DNA of 15,473 bases from Acidimicrobiales bacterium (GCA_021604885.1 BQJV01000026.1:1-15473), one strand, 5' to 3'. Counted from the first letter of the stretch, positions 6,190 through 14,840 are shown. Notes: a model not told the origin generated them from the sequence alone. Made by a program: numbers and translations.

Positions 6190-7631
6190 GCGCCCTCGAC
6201 ATCGCCGCCGCCGTGCGGTCCGGGGAGCGTCGGGCGACCGACGTCCTCGACGAACACCTCGCCCGAATCGAGGCCGGCGACGGTGACATCCACGCGTTCA
6301 ATCTCGTGACCGCGGACGCGGCACGCGAGGAGGCCGAAGCGGTCGACGCCGCCGTGGCCCGGGGCGACGATCCGGGCCCGCTCGCGGGCGTGCCCGTCGC
6401 GCTGAAGGACAACATGTGCACGCGGGGCATCCCCACCACGTGTTCGTCCAAGGTCCTCGAAGGCTGGCGGCCGCCCTACGACGCGACAGTCGTCACCCGG
6501 CTCCGTGCGGCCGGCGCGGTCGCCGTCGGCAAGACGAACCTCGACGAGTTCGCCATGGGTTCGTCCACCGAGAACTCGGCGTTCGGCCCGACACACAACC
6601 CGCGTGACCTCACCCGCGTGCCCGGTGGGTCCAGCGGCGGAACGGCCGCGTCGGTCGCCGCCGACTTCACGCCCCTCGGCATCGGGAGCGACACGGGTGG
6701 TTCGATCCGTCAGCCTGCGGCCTTCTGCGGCGTCGTCGGCATGAAGCCGACCTATGGCGCCGTGAGCCGCTACGGACTGATCGCCTTCGCTTCGTCGCTC
6801 GACCAGATCGGGCCGTTCGCGAGCTCGGTGGCTGACGCCGCCGCCATGTTCGACGTGATCGCGGGGCCGGATCCGCGCGACTCCACCTCCATCCGTGACT
6901 ACGCGCCGAATGCGTCGAGTGTGCTCGACCGCGGCGTCGCGGGATTGCGGGTCGGGGTCATCCGGGAGCTCTCCGGCGGTGCCGGCACGGTCGACGGGCT
7001 CTCCGCCGACGTGCTCGCCCGCACCCAGGAGGCGGTCGACGCCCTCGCCGCGGCAGGGGCGACGGTGGAGGAGATCTCGGTGCCGTCCGCCACGCTCGGC
7101 CTCAGCGCCTACTACCTGGTGGCGCCGGCGGAGGCATCCAGCAACCTCGCCCGCTACGACGGTGTGCGTTACGGCCTGCGGGTCGACGCCCCCACGACCG
7201 GGGAGATGAACACCGCGAGCCGCACGGCCGGGTTCGGCCCCGAAGTGAAGCGGCGGATCATGCTCGGCACCTACGCCCTCTCGGCCGGCTACTACGACGC
7301 GTTCTACGGCAAGGCGCTGAAGGTGCGCACGATGATGCTGCGCGAGTTCGCCGAGGCCTACGAGAAGGTCGATGTGCTCGTGACGCCGACGGCCCCGACG
7401 ACGGCGTTCCCACTGGGCGAGCGCACGGCGGACCCGATGACGATGTACGTGAACGACGTGTGCACGATCCCGTCCAACCTCACGGGCCACCCGGGGATCT
7501 CGGTGCCGTTCGGCATCGGCGAAGACGGGCTGCCGGTCGGTGTGCAGGTGCTTGCGCCCGCGCTCGGGGATGAGCTGACGTTCCAGGTTGCCTCGGTGCT
7601 CGAAGCCGCCGCCGCGGGAGGTGCATCGTGA
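6186..7631 (+). CDS. gatA: Glutamyl-tRNA(Gln)/aspartyl-tRNA(Asn) amidotransferase subunit A (glutaminase)
   Basis: GatA hydrolyses glutamine and passes the ammonia to GatB. The 481-residue protein has the full amidase signature: the Ser-cisSer-Lys triad is K74 (VALKDNMC), S149 (in GGSSGGTAASVAAD) and S173 (GSDTGGSIRQPAAF), with the same spacing (75 and 24 residues) as the triad known in Staphylococcus aureus GatA. The GMKPTYGAVSRYGLIAFASS stretch is also diagnostic. The C-terminal part includes VLVTPTAPTTAFPLGE and the NLTGHPGISVPFG segment. The GTG start at 6186 overlaps the gatC stop and is preceded by AGGGGAG at 6174-6180, so both coupling and its own ribosome site are available. The 3' end overlaps gatB by GTGA (7628-7631). 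Nothing suggests loss of activity. Confidence 0.98.
   Translation: MSALDIAAAVRSGERRATDVLDEHLARIEAGDGDIHAFNLVTADAAREEAEAVDAAVARGDDPGPLAGVPVALKDNMCTRGIPTTCSSKVLEGWRPPYDATVVTRLRAAGAVAVGKTNLDEFAMGSSTENSAFGPTHNPRDLTRVPGGSSGGTAASVAADFTPLGIGSDTGGSIRQPAAFCGVVGMKPTYGAVSRYGLIAFASSLDQIGPFASSVADAAAMFDVIAGPDPRDSTSIRDYAPNASSVLDRGVAGLRVGVIRELSGGAGTVDGLSADVLARTQEAVDALAAAGATVEEISVPSATLGLSAYYLVAPAEASSNLARYDGVRYGLRVDAPTTGEMNTASRTAGFGPEVKRRIMLGTYALSAGYYDAFYGKALKVRTMMLREFAEAYEKVDVLVTPTAPTTAFPLGERTADPMTMYVNDVCTIPSNLTGHPGISVPFGIGEDGLPVGVQVLAPALGDELTFQVASVLEAAAAGGAS
7616..7623 (+). promoter_or_regulatory. Ribosome binding site deciding the gatB start
   Basis: GGGAGGTG, a near-consensus Shine-Dalgarno sequence inside the end of gatA, lies 4 bases before the GTG at 7628. 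It supports that GTG as the gatB start and the 4-base overlap between the genes. Confidence 0.7.
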
Positions 7632-9103
7632 CCGACTTCTTCGCCGCTGCCGCCACCGACGACACGCCGATCGAGCCGAGCCTTCCCGACGGGTGGGAGT
7701 TGGTCGTCGGCCTCGAGGTGCACGTCGAGCTCGACACCGCCACCAAGCTCTTCTGCGGGTGCGCGAACCAGTTCGGCTCCGAGCCCAACACCAACATCTG
7801 TCCGACCTGTCTCGGCCTGCCCGGCTCGCTGCCGGTGATGAACGAATCCGCGGTCGAGCTGGCGATGCGGCTGGGCCGTGCCCTTGGGTGCGACGTGAAC
7901 CGCTCCGTCATGGCCAGGAAGAACTACTTCTACCCGGACATGCCGAAGGACTTTCAGACAACCCAGTACGACCAGCCGACCAACAGCGACGGCCGTGTCG
8001 TGCTCGGCGACGGCTTCGTGGTCGGCATCGAGCGGGCCCACATCGAGGAGGACACCGGCAAGTCCACCCACGTCGGCGGTGGCGGTCGGATCAACGACGC
8101 CGAGTACTCGCTCGTCGACTACAACCGCGCCGGCGTCCCGTTGGTGGAGATCGTGAGTCGCCCGGATGTGCGGACGATCGACCACGCGAAGGCCTATGTC
8201 GAGGAGCTGCGCGGGATCCTGCTCGCCACCGGCGTGTCCGACGCGCGGATGGAGGAAGGGTCGATGCGGGTCGACGCCAACGTGTCGGTCCGGCCCCACG
8301 GGTCCGCCGAGCTTCGGACTCGCTGCGAGATCAAGAACATCAACTCGGTGCGCTCGCTCGGCCGTGCCATCGAATACGAGGCGCGCCGACACATCGATCT
8401 CTGGACGAACGACGGTGCGCCGGACCAGGAGACCCGACACTGGGACGAGGAGGGTGGACGCACCACCTCCGGTCGCTCGAAGGAGGATGCGGACGACTAC
8501 CGCTACTTCCAGGAACCCGATCTCGTCCCGCTCGAGCCCTCCGCCGAGACCGTCGCCGCCATCGACGCCGCGATGCCGCCGCTTCCCGCGGCGCGGCGTG
8601 CCGCGCTCCTGGAGGCCTCCGGTGCCGACGCGAGCGCCGTCGGGATCGTGGTCGAGCGCGGGCAGGACGGGCTGGCCATGGCCGCCATCGAGGCCGGTGC
8701 GGAGCCGGAGAAGGTCGTCACCCGACTCGTGAACGACCTGGCCGTCGACGACTGGTCGAAGGTCGAGGGTGAGGCGTTCGCGGAGCTGATCCGCATGGAG
8801 TCCGCCGGCGAGCTGAGCGCCACGCAGGCCAAGCAGATCCTCGGCGATCTCGTCGAGCAGGGCGGAGACCCGGCCGAACACGCGGCGTCCCGTGGCTTCG
8901 AGGCGATGGACACCGGTGAGCTCGAGTCCCTCGTCGATCAGCTCATTGCCGACCATCCCGAGGAATGGGCGCGCTTCACCGGCTCTGACGACGGCGACCG
9001 CAAGAAGATGCAGGGCTTCTTCACGGGCCAGATCATGAAGGCCACGAAGGGCCAGGCCGACGGCAAGGCCGTCGCCCAACTCCTCGCCCAGAAGTCCTCC
9101 TGA
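7628..9103 (+). CDS. gatB: Glutamyl-tRNA(Gln)/aspartyl-tRNA(Asn) amidotransferase subunit B
   Basis: GatB binds the misacylated tRNA, phosphorylates the side-chain carboxylate with ATP and transfers ammonia to it. The 491-residue protein shows VVGLEVHVEL near the N-terminus and a zinc-type cysteine set C43, C45, C58 and C61 (FCGCANQ ... CPTCLGLPG). It also has ARKNYFYPDMPKDFQTTQYD, the HIEEDTGKSTH loop, EEGSMRVDANVSVRP, RCEIKNINSVRSL and RYFQEPDLVPLE. The last ~110 residues form the helical YqeY-like tail that contacts the tRNA elbow, ending in the usual GFFTGQIMKATKGQAD. It begins about 20 residues before the conserved core, slightly longer than many homologues. It is the last gene of gatCAB; 18 bases after its stop begins a long inverted repeat, and the next gene is convergent. 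Confidence 0.98.
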   Translation: MTDFFAAAATDDTPIEPSLPDGWELVVGLEVHVELDTATKLFCGCANQFGSEPNTNICPTCLGLPGSLPVMNESAVELAMRLGRALGCDVNRSVMARKNYFYPDMPKDFQTTQYDQPTNSDGRVVLGDGFVVGIERAHIEEDTGKSTHVGGGGRINDAEYSLVDYNRAGVPLVEIVSRPDVRTIDHAKAYVEELRGILLATGVSDARMEEGSMRVDANVSVRPHGSAELRTRCEIKNINSVRSLGRAIEYEARRHIDLWTNDGAPDQETRHWDEEGGRTTSGRSKEDADDYRYFQEPDLVPLEPSAETVAAIDAAMPPLPAARRAALLEASGADASAVGIVVERGQDGLAMAAIEAGAEPEKVVTRLVNDLAVDDWSKVEGEAFAELIRMESAGELSATQAKQILGDLVEQGGDPAEHAASRGFEAMDTGELESLVDQLIADHPEEWARFTGSDDGDRKKMQGFFTGQIMKATKGQADGKAVAQLLAQKSS

Positions 9104-9120
9104 CGCCCCCGGGGACACCC

Positions 9121-9212
9121 CACCAAGGCAATCTCTGGTCACGAAAGGGTCGAAATGGTCCGCCTCAGGGCTCGGTGAACGACCCCTTGGTGACCAGAGA
9201 TCCCTGTTGGTG
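9121..9212. repeat. Imperfect inverted repeat between gatB and the convergent transporter gene
   Basis: The left arm (9121-9152) and right arm (9180-9212) are reverse complements at 26 positions, including a perfect 12-base core (9131-9142 with 9190-9201) flanked by matching outer CACCAA/TTGGTG and inner GGGTCG/CGACCC segments. The loop is 27 bases (9153-9179). It starts 18 bases after the gatB stop and ends 14 bases from the transporter stop. As RNA it would form a long hairpin in either direction, so a bidirectional terminator is one reading, but no T-tract follows either arm. Its size and outer matched ends also fit a small palindromic (REP- or MITE-like) element. Confidence 0.85.
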
Positions 9213-9226
9213 AAGATCGCCGTGTG

Positions 9227-10561
9227 TTAGCGCCGGGTGGCGCCGGTGATCTGCCAGGCGGGCGTGCGGAAGCGGAGGATGAGGGTGATCGCGCGGACGG
9301 TGATCCAGGCGTGGAGGCAGACCCAGAGCCAGCCGATCCCGGCGTCGACGGCGAGGACGACGAGCGCACCACCGATGAGCACGACGGCTGCCGTCCACAT
9401 CGCCCACGCGAGGTAGCGGAGGTCGCCAGCGCCGATGAGGACGCCGTCGAGCGCGAACACGACACCGGCGACCGGCTGGGCGAGCGCGACGTGGATGAGC
9501 AGGAACGTGGTGAGCCCGAGGACCGCCCGGTCCTCGGTGAACACGTGGGGGAGCAGCGGCGAGGTGACCAGCACCGCGGCGCCGAGCGCGGCGCCGCAGG
9601 TGAGGCCCCACTGCGTCATGCGGCGACCGAGGGCACGGGCCCGCCGGGGATCCCCCGCACCGAGCTCGCGGCCGATCATCGCCTGCGCGGCGATCGCGAC
9701 CGCGTCGAGCGTCAGCGCCATCAGGTTCCAGATCTCGAACGCGATCTGGTGCGCGGCCAGGTCGTCGTCACCGATACGAGCGGCGACGGCGAGGGTGATG
9801 GTGAGCGACCCGCGCAGCGCGGCCGTGCGCAGGAACAGGTCGACGCCGTCACCGGCGACTTCGCGGATGACTGCCGCATCGGGCCGGAGGCCGACCCCCT
9901 GCTGCGCGACGGCCTGGCGGATCCACCAGACAAACACGCCCGCCGCGATCCATTGGGCGACGACGGTCGACAGCGCTGATGCCCCGATGCCCAGGTCGAA
10001 GCCGTAGATCAGGACGAGCTCGAGCACGAGGTTGAGCAGCGCGGTCGCGAGCGCGACGTAGAACGGGCGGGCGGTGTCCTGCAGCCCCCGCAGGTAGCCG
10101 ACGCCGGCGAGGCCGATCAGCATCGCGGGCACGCCGAACAGGCTGATCCGGAGATACACCTCGGCGTTCGTCGCGACGTCGCCGGTGCCTCCCATCGCCG
10201 AGATCAGCGACGGCCCAGCGGCCAGGCCGGCAAGAACGAGGCCCACACCGACAAGACCGGCGAGCCACAATGACTGCACCGCCTGGTGCGCGGCCCGCCG
10301 GTGTTCGCCCGCGCCGAGCAGGCGGGCGACCGCCGAGGTGGTGCCGTAGGCCAGGAAGATGAAGACCGCGTGGCCGATCAGGAGGAGTGACGACGCCAGG
10401 GCGAGGCCGCCGAGCTGGGCGGTGCCGAGCCGCCCGACGACCGCCGTGTCGGCGAGGATGTAGAGCGGTTCGGCGACCAGGGCTCCCAGCGCGGGGAAGG
10501 CGAGACGTAGAATCTCACGGTCGTCGGGTGTCCACCACGCTCGACGACTCGGGGAGGCCAT
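9227..10561 (-). CDS. MATE-family (DinF/NorM-like) multidrug or metabolite efflux transporter
   Basis: A 444-residue integral membrane protein with about twelve hydrophobic helices arranged as two MatE halves. The first half starts at REILRLAFPALGALVAEPLYILADTAVVGRLG, the typical MATE opening with the conserved 'P...D.a.vG.LG' spacing; the later QDTARPFYVA and the second-half AAHQIAFEIWN are likewise characteristic of the DinF branch. These pumps export cationic drugs or metabolites in exchange for Na+ or H+; the substrate cannot be told here. ATG at 10561 was chosen because it begins about 15 residues before the first helix; an upstream ATG would add 37 non-conserved residues and run into the divergent gene. 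There is no Shine-Dalgarno sequence but a TANNNT hexamer 8 bases before the ATG. It is divergent from the acyltransferase gene and convergent with gatB. Confidence 0.9.
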   Translation of the reverse strand: MASPSRRAWWTPDDREILRLAFPALGALVAEPLYILADTAVVGRLGTAQLGGLALASSLLLIGHAVFIFLAYGTTSAVARLLGAGEHRRAAHQAVQSLWLAGLVGVGLVLAGLAAGPSLISAMGGTGDVATNAEVYLRISLFGVPAMLIGLAGVGYLRGLQDTARPFYVALATALLNLVLELVLIYGFDLGIGASALSTVVAQWIAAGVFVWWIRQAVAQQGVGLRPDAAVIREVAGDGVDLFLRTAALRGSLTITLAVAARIGDDDLAAHQIAFEIWNLMALTLDAVAIAAQAMIGRELGAGDPRRARALGRRMTQWGLTCGAALGAAVLVTSPLLPHVFTEDRAVLGLTTFLLIHVALAQPVAGVVFALDGVLIGAGDLRYLAWAMWTAAVVLIGGALVVLAVDAGIGWLWVCLHAWITVRAITLILRFRTPAWQITGATRR

Positions 10562-10569
10562 GGGGTCGC

Positions 10570-10575
10570 AGGGTA
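10570..10575 (-). promoter_or_regulatory. Candidate -10 element of the MATE transporter gene (leaderless layout)
   Basis: On the - strand TACCCT ends 8 bases before the ATG at 10561, the same geometry as at gatC. No Shine-Dalgarno sequence is present. It lies in the 95-base divergent gap with the acyltransferase gene; no good -35 element is seen. Confidence 0.35.
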
Positions 10576-10642
10576 TTGCCGTCTGGTTCGTAGCGGCGCC
10601 CTGGCCACTAGCGTCCTCACGACCCGGACCATGTTCGCCGCC

Positions 10643-10647
10643 GAGGG
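10643..10647 (+). promoter_or_regulatory. Ribosome binding site deciding the first acyltransferase start
   Basis: GAGGG lies 9 bases before the GTG at 10657. It supports this GTG; the upstream ATG at 10631 is in another frame and reaches a stop after nine codons that overlaps the GTG. Confidence 0.5.
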
Positions 10648-10656
10648 TGCCCTGCT

Positions 10657-12765
10657 GTGACCGACTCGCCAACCCAGACCGCGCCTGACGCGGCCACGGC
10701 GCGCAAGCGGTTCAAGTACATCCCCGCGCTCGATGGCATGCGCGGCTTCTGGGTCGTCTTCGGCCCGTTGCTGTACCACGCCCGCCCCGAGAGCGTGCAG
10801 GGCGGACCGGACATCCTGCCGGGCGGCATCCTCGGCGTGGACATGTTCTTCGTCCTGTCGAGCTACCTGATCACGGGGATCGCCCTCAACGAGATCGAGT
10901 CGACCGACAAGATCGATCTCGTCGCCTACGCGGGACGACGCGTCCGGCGCCTGTTCCCCGCCCTCTTCGCCCTCATCGCGTTCCTCGCCATCTACCTCGC
11001 GCTGAGCGACCCCGAGCTCGTGCCCCGCTGGACGGGCGCGATGGTCTCGTCGCTGCTCTATGTCGCCAACTGGTACGAGATCGGCAGCGGTGTCGACTAC
11101 TTCGAGCAGTGGAACAACCCATCGCCGCTGAAGCATGTCTGGTCGTTCTCGATCGAGGAGCAGTTCTACCTCTTCGCGCCGCTGTTCATCATCGGCCTGC
11201 ACCGCTGGTTCCCGACCCGCTTCCGTCAGGCGCTGCTCGTCACCTCCGTCGCCGGCGCTCTGCTCTCCGCCTGGTGGATGTCACGGGTCCACACGGACGT
11301 CGATTCGATCAGCCGGGCCTACTACGGCACCGACACCCGGGCGCAGGCGTTCTTCGTGGGCATCGCGATGGCCGTGATGGTGCGGATGTGGGGGCCGGTG
11401 CGCAGCGCCCTCAACAGCAAGCTCGTCGCCGTCCTCGCGTATCCCGCCACGATCTGGTTCTTCTGGGCGGTCACGAACGTCTCGGAGCGCGACGCATGGA
11501 TGTTCGACCAGGGCGGCTTCCTGCTCGCCGCGGTCATGTCCGCGATCATCCTCCACGGGCTCTCCCAGGACGCCCCGTGGAGCCCCCTGCATCGCATCTT
11601 CGAGTCGCGCCCGTTCATCTATGTCGGACGCATCAGCTACGGGCTCTACCTGTACCACTGGCCCGTCTACCTGCTCGTCACCCGCGAGCGGGCGAGTCGA
11701 TGGACGGGGATCGAGGATCCGAGCGGCTACGTGCTCCTCGCGATCCACCTGACGATCACGTTCGCGGTGGCGATCACGTCGTTCCATCTGATCGAGCAGC
11801 CCTTCACCAAGCGCCGCTTCCCCTGGACCGGGGCGAAGCTCGACATCCGCAACGGCGCACTGGCCGGGTCCATCGCGATCATCGCCATCCTCGGCGGACT
11901 CCTGTGGGCCAACAGCGACCGCCCGAACGACATCGAGCAGGTGATCATCGAAGTCCCGGTGGAAGCCGACGAGGTCGACTTCGGGCGTGAGGACATCGCC
12001 GGCGTCGACGCGGGCGAAGGGGTCGACAACGACGCCGCGCTGAACGCCGACGACACCGACGCGCCCCGGATTCTCGTTGTCGGCGATTCGGTGATGGCGC
12101 AGATCGGTTGGGCGCTCCACGTTTTCGCCGAGGACACGGCGGCGGAGATCGTCGTGTTCAACGAGAGCCATCTCGGGTGTGGCGTCGTGCGCTACGGCGA
12201 CAAGCGGGTCAACGAGACGGACGAGGGGCCGGTCGGTGATGTCTGCTCGAACTGGAACGTGCCGGTCGCTCCACATGAAGTCGCCGACACGGAGATCATC
12301 TCGTGGCCGACCGCCATCGAGCTCTTCCGGCCGGACGTGATCCTCGCCCACGTGTCGTCGTGGGACGTCGCCGACCGCATCGTGCCGGGGGTCGTGGAGG
12401 ACTGGGCGTCGATCGGCGATCCGGCGTACGACGCCTACGTGCTCGAGGAGTACACCGTCGCCAACGAGGTGCTCGGTGCCTCGGGCGCGGACGTCTACTG
12501 GATGATGTCGCCGTATCTGAACCGCGGGCTGCTCCCGGAGGACCACGAGGATCGGGTCGACGGGATCAACGCCCTCGTCTCGGAATCGATCGAGACCGTC
12601 GTCACCGCGACGGGGGCGTCCATCACCGAGATCGACTACCCGGGTTGGATCGGGCCGGTCGGTGAGGCCCGTGATGCCGACCTGCGCGACGACGGCGTGC
12701 ACCTCACCCAGGCCGGGCTCGACGAGATCGCGCCGTGGCTCCTCTCGGCGATGGGTCTTTCGTGA
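10657..12765 (+). CDS. Membrane acyltransferase (acyltransferase-3 family, OafA/OatA-like) with C-terminal SGNH domain, copy 1
   Basis: A 702-residue two-domain protein. Residues about 18-415 form the multi-helix acyltransferase-3 domain: it opens with YIPALDGMRGFWVV, has R28 and H41 (the conserved Arg and the putative catalytic His), FFVLSSYLITG, the RRVRRLFPAL loop, HVWSFSIEEQFYLFAPLF (160-177), and ISYGLYLYHWPVYLL (326-340). A strongly acidic linker (about 430-470) leads to an extracytoplasmic SGNH domain with VVGDSV (S478) and DDGVHLT (D679, H682) as the catalytic elements. C508 and C530 could form a disulfide. In studied relatives the membrane part moves acetyl groups across the membrane and the SGNH part places them on a sugar of O-antigen, peptidoglycan or another glycan. 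The acceptor is unknown here. The stop overlaps the next gene, a paralogue, by GTGA. Confidence 0.93.
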   Translation: MTDSPTQTAPDAATARKRFKYIPALDGMRGFWVVFGPLLYHARPESVQGGPDILPGGILGVDMFFVLSSYLITGIALNEIESTDKIDLVAYAGRRVRRLFPALFALIAFLAIYLALSDPELVPRWTGAMVSSLLYVANWYEIGSGVDYFEQWNNPSPLKHVWSFSIEEQFYLFAPLFIIGLHRWFPTRFRQALLVTSVAGALLSAWWMSRVHTDVDSISRAYYGTDTRAQAFFVGIAMAVMVRMWGPVRSALNSKLVAVLAYPATIWFFWAVTNVSERDAWMFDQGGFLLAAVMSAIILHGLSQDAPWSPLHRIFESRPFIYVGRISYGLYLYHWPVYLLVTRERASRWTGIEDPSGYVLLAIHLTITFAVAITSFHLIEQPFTKRRFPWTGAKLDIRNGALAGSIAIIAILGGLLWANSDRPNDIEQVIIEVPVEADEVDFGREDIAGVDAGEGVDNDAALNADDTDAPRILVVGDSVMAQIGWALHVFAEDTAAEIVVFNESHLGCGVVRYGDKRVNETDEGPVGDVCSNWNVPVAPHEVADTEIISWPTAIELFRPDVILAHVSSWDVADRIVPGVVEDWASIGDPAYDAYVLEEYTVANEVLGASGADVYWMMSPYLNRGLLPEDHEDRVDGINALVSESIETVVTATGASITEIDYPGWIGPVGEARDADLRDDGVHLTQAGLDEIAPWLLSAMGLS

Positions 12766-14840
12766 CGGCACCCGAGCGGCCGCGGTTCCGCTACATCCCA
12801 GCCTTCGACGGGATGCGTGGCTTCTGGGTCATCATGGGCCCGCTCCTCTACCACGCCCGTCCGTCGTCGATTCAGGGCGGACCCGACATCGTGCCGGGTG
12901 GCATCCTCAGCCTCGATCTCTTCTTCGTGTTGTCGAGCTACCTCATCGTGAGCATCGCGTTGAAGGAGTGGGACGGCACGGGGGGCATCGATCTCGGGGC
13001 GTACGCGGGTCGCCGCGTGCGGCGTCTGTTCCCCGCCCTCTTCCTCGTGCTGGGGTTCCTCAGCATCTACCTCGCGATCGAGAGCGATCCGGAGATCATC
13101 GATCGGTGGACCGGGGCGATCGTGTCGGCGCTGACCTACAGCGCGAACTGGCACGAGATCGCGGCCGATGTCTCGTACTTCGAACAGTTCGGCGCGCCGT
13201 CGCCGCTGAAGCACGTCTGGTCGTTCGCGATCGAGGAGCAGTTCTACCTGTTCGCTCCGCTGTTCGTCATCGCCGGCCTGCGCTGGGGTGGCCGCCGCGG
13301 CCGGGAGATCCTCCTGGCGCTCTCCGTGGCCGGCGCGCTCGGATCGGCGTGGTGGATGACCCGGGTCCATGTCGAAGGGGAGGATCCGAGCCGCGCCTAC
13401 TACGGCACGGACACGCGCGCGCAGGCGCTCTTCGTCGGCATCGCGATGGCGCTGGCGATCAACCTGTACGGGTCGCCCCGCACGCGGCTCGGCACCCGTT
13501 TCGCCGCGGTGCTGGCCTATCCGGCGACCGCGTTGCACCTCTGGGCCGTGCTCACCGTGAGCGAGCGCGACGCCTGGCTCTTCGAGAGCGGTGGATTCCT
13601 GCTGATCGCAGTCGCCGCGGGTGTCGCCATGTTCGGCATGGCCCAGGACGCGCCCTGGAGCCCGCTGCACCGGCTCTTCGAATCGCCGCCGTTCCGCTAT
13701 GCCGGGCGGATCAGCTATGGCCTCTACCTGTACCACTGGCCCATCTATCTGCTGGTCACGCCGGGACGCGCCGGTGCCCTGTTCGGGGTGGACAACGTCA
13801 CCGGCTATCCGCTGCTCGCGTTCCATCTCACCCTCACCCTGCTGGTGTCCGTGGCGTCGTTCCACCTGATCGAGCAGCCGTTCGTCAAGCGCACGTGGCC
13901 GTTCTCGCTTCGCTCGCTGACCCCCTCGACGGCATGGTTCGCCGGAGCGGGCGCCGTCGTGGTGATCCTCGGCGGGTTGCTGGTCGCCCACACGCGGGTG
14001 CCACCCGAGATCGTCGAGCGAATCGTGATCGTCGACGCTGCGGCCGCGGAGACGACGGACGGACTGGGTGCCTCGCCCGCCGAGTCCGACGTCGGTGCCG
14101 AGGTGGAGGACGTGCCGCCCGCGGACGTCGGCCCGGTGCGCATCCTCACCGTCGGGGACTCGGTTGTCGACCAGATCGGCGTCGCCCTGGTCGACTGGAC
14201 GCTCGAGAATCCCGACGCCGGTGTCGTGGCGTTCAACGAGGCCCACATCGGGTGCGGAACGATCCGGGAGGGGCTCAAACGGGTGCCGGAGGGTCTCGAG
14301 GGCCCGGTCGGTGACACGTGCTCGGACTGGGCGGACCCCGTCGATCCGGAGGTGGTCACGGAGTACAACATCGTTTCGTGGCCGACGATCCTCGCGGAGT
14401 TCCAGCCCCACATCGTGATCACCCACGTGTCGCCATGGGACGTCACCGACCGGCTCGTGCCGGGGCTCAACGACGATGAGTGGACCCACATCGGCGAACC
14501 GGTCTTCGACGAGTACGCGCGATCGGAGTTCACCGAGGCGATCGATCTCCTCACGAGTACCGGTGCGTCGCTCTACATCCTCGAGGGGGCGCCGCTGAAC
14601 CGCGAGCTCACCGACCAGAACGACCCGGTTCGCATCGACGCGCTCAACGCGCTGGTGGGCGAGCTGGCGGATGCCGCCGGCGACGACGTGACGATGCTGG
14701 ACTATCCAGCATTCGTCGGGCCGGTCGGGAGCGATCAGGAGCTGTCGCGTCGTGATGACGGCGTGCATCTCAGCGACAGTGGCATCGACGAGATCCTGGT
14801 GTGGCTGTTCGATCGGATCGGCGTGGGCGCGACCGGCTGA
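12762..14840 (+). CDS. Membrane acyltransferase (acyltransferase-3 family) with C-terminal SGNH domain, copy 2
   Basis: A 692-residue paralogue of the preceding gene with the same architecture. The acyltransferase-3 domain (about 8-410) has YIPAFDGMRGFWVI, H31, FFVLSSYLIVS, HVWSFAIEEQFYLFAPLF and ISYGLYLYHWPIYLL. The linker is acidic but unlike that of copy 1, and the SGNH domain has TVGDSV (S467) and DDGVHLS (D666, H669). The paired cysteines are kept (C498, C520). By my hand alignment the first 87 residues from the RF(K/R)YIPA motif match copy 1 at 68 positions, while the linker and SGNH part have drifted much more. The GTG at 12762 was chosen because it forms a GTGA overlap with the upstream stop and sits just before the first conserved residues; GTG at 12735 would add nine residues inside the previous gene. 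Translation is probably coupled. A different acceptor sugar or position from copy 1 is plausible but inferred. Confidence 0.93.
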   Translation: MTAPERPRFRYIPAFDGMRGFWVIMGPLLYHARPSSIQGGPDIVPGGILSLDLFFVLSSYLIVSIALKEWDGTGGIDLGAYAGRRVRRLFPALFLVLGFLSIYLAIESDPEIIDRWTGAIVSALTYSANWHEIAADVSYFEQFGAPSPLKHVWSFAIEEQFYLFAPLFVIAGLRWGGRRGREILLALSVAGALGSAWWMTRVHVEGEDPSRAYYGTDTRAQALFVGIAMALAINLYGSPRTRLGTRFAAVLAYPATALHLWAVLTVSERDAWLFESGGFLLIAVAAGVAMFGMAQDAPWSPLHRLFESPPFRYAGRISYGLYLYHWPIYLLVTPGRAGALFGVDNVTGYPLLAFHLTLTLLVSVASFHLIEQPFVKRTWPFSLRSLTPSTAWFAGAGAVVVILGGLLVAHTRVPPEIVERIVIVDAAAAETTDGLGASPAESDVGAEVEDVPPADVGPVRILTVGDSVVDQIGVALVDWTLENPDAGVVAFNEAHIGCGTIREGLKRVPEGLEGPVGDTCSDWADPVDPEVVTEYNIVSWPTILAEFQPHIVITHVSPWDVTDRLVPGLNDDEWTHIGEPVFDEYARSEFTEAIDLLTSTGASLYILEGAPLNRELTDQNDPVRIDALNALVGELADAAGDDVTMLDYPAFVGPVGSDQELSRRDDGVHLSDSGIDEILVWLFDRIGVGATG

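Noticed and set aside
9104..9120. Short GC palindrome just after the gatB stop as a separate terminator
   Set aside because: Stem of only about four pairs in a run of C and G; the larger inverted repeat immediately downstream is the better candidate.
10562..10672. A 37-residue N-terminal extension of the MATE transporter
   Set aside because: It overlaps the divergent acyltransferase start and has no conserved or hydrophobic sequence; ATG at 10561 gives the usual family length.
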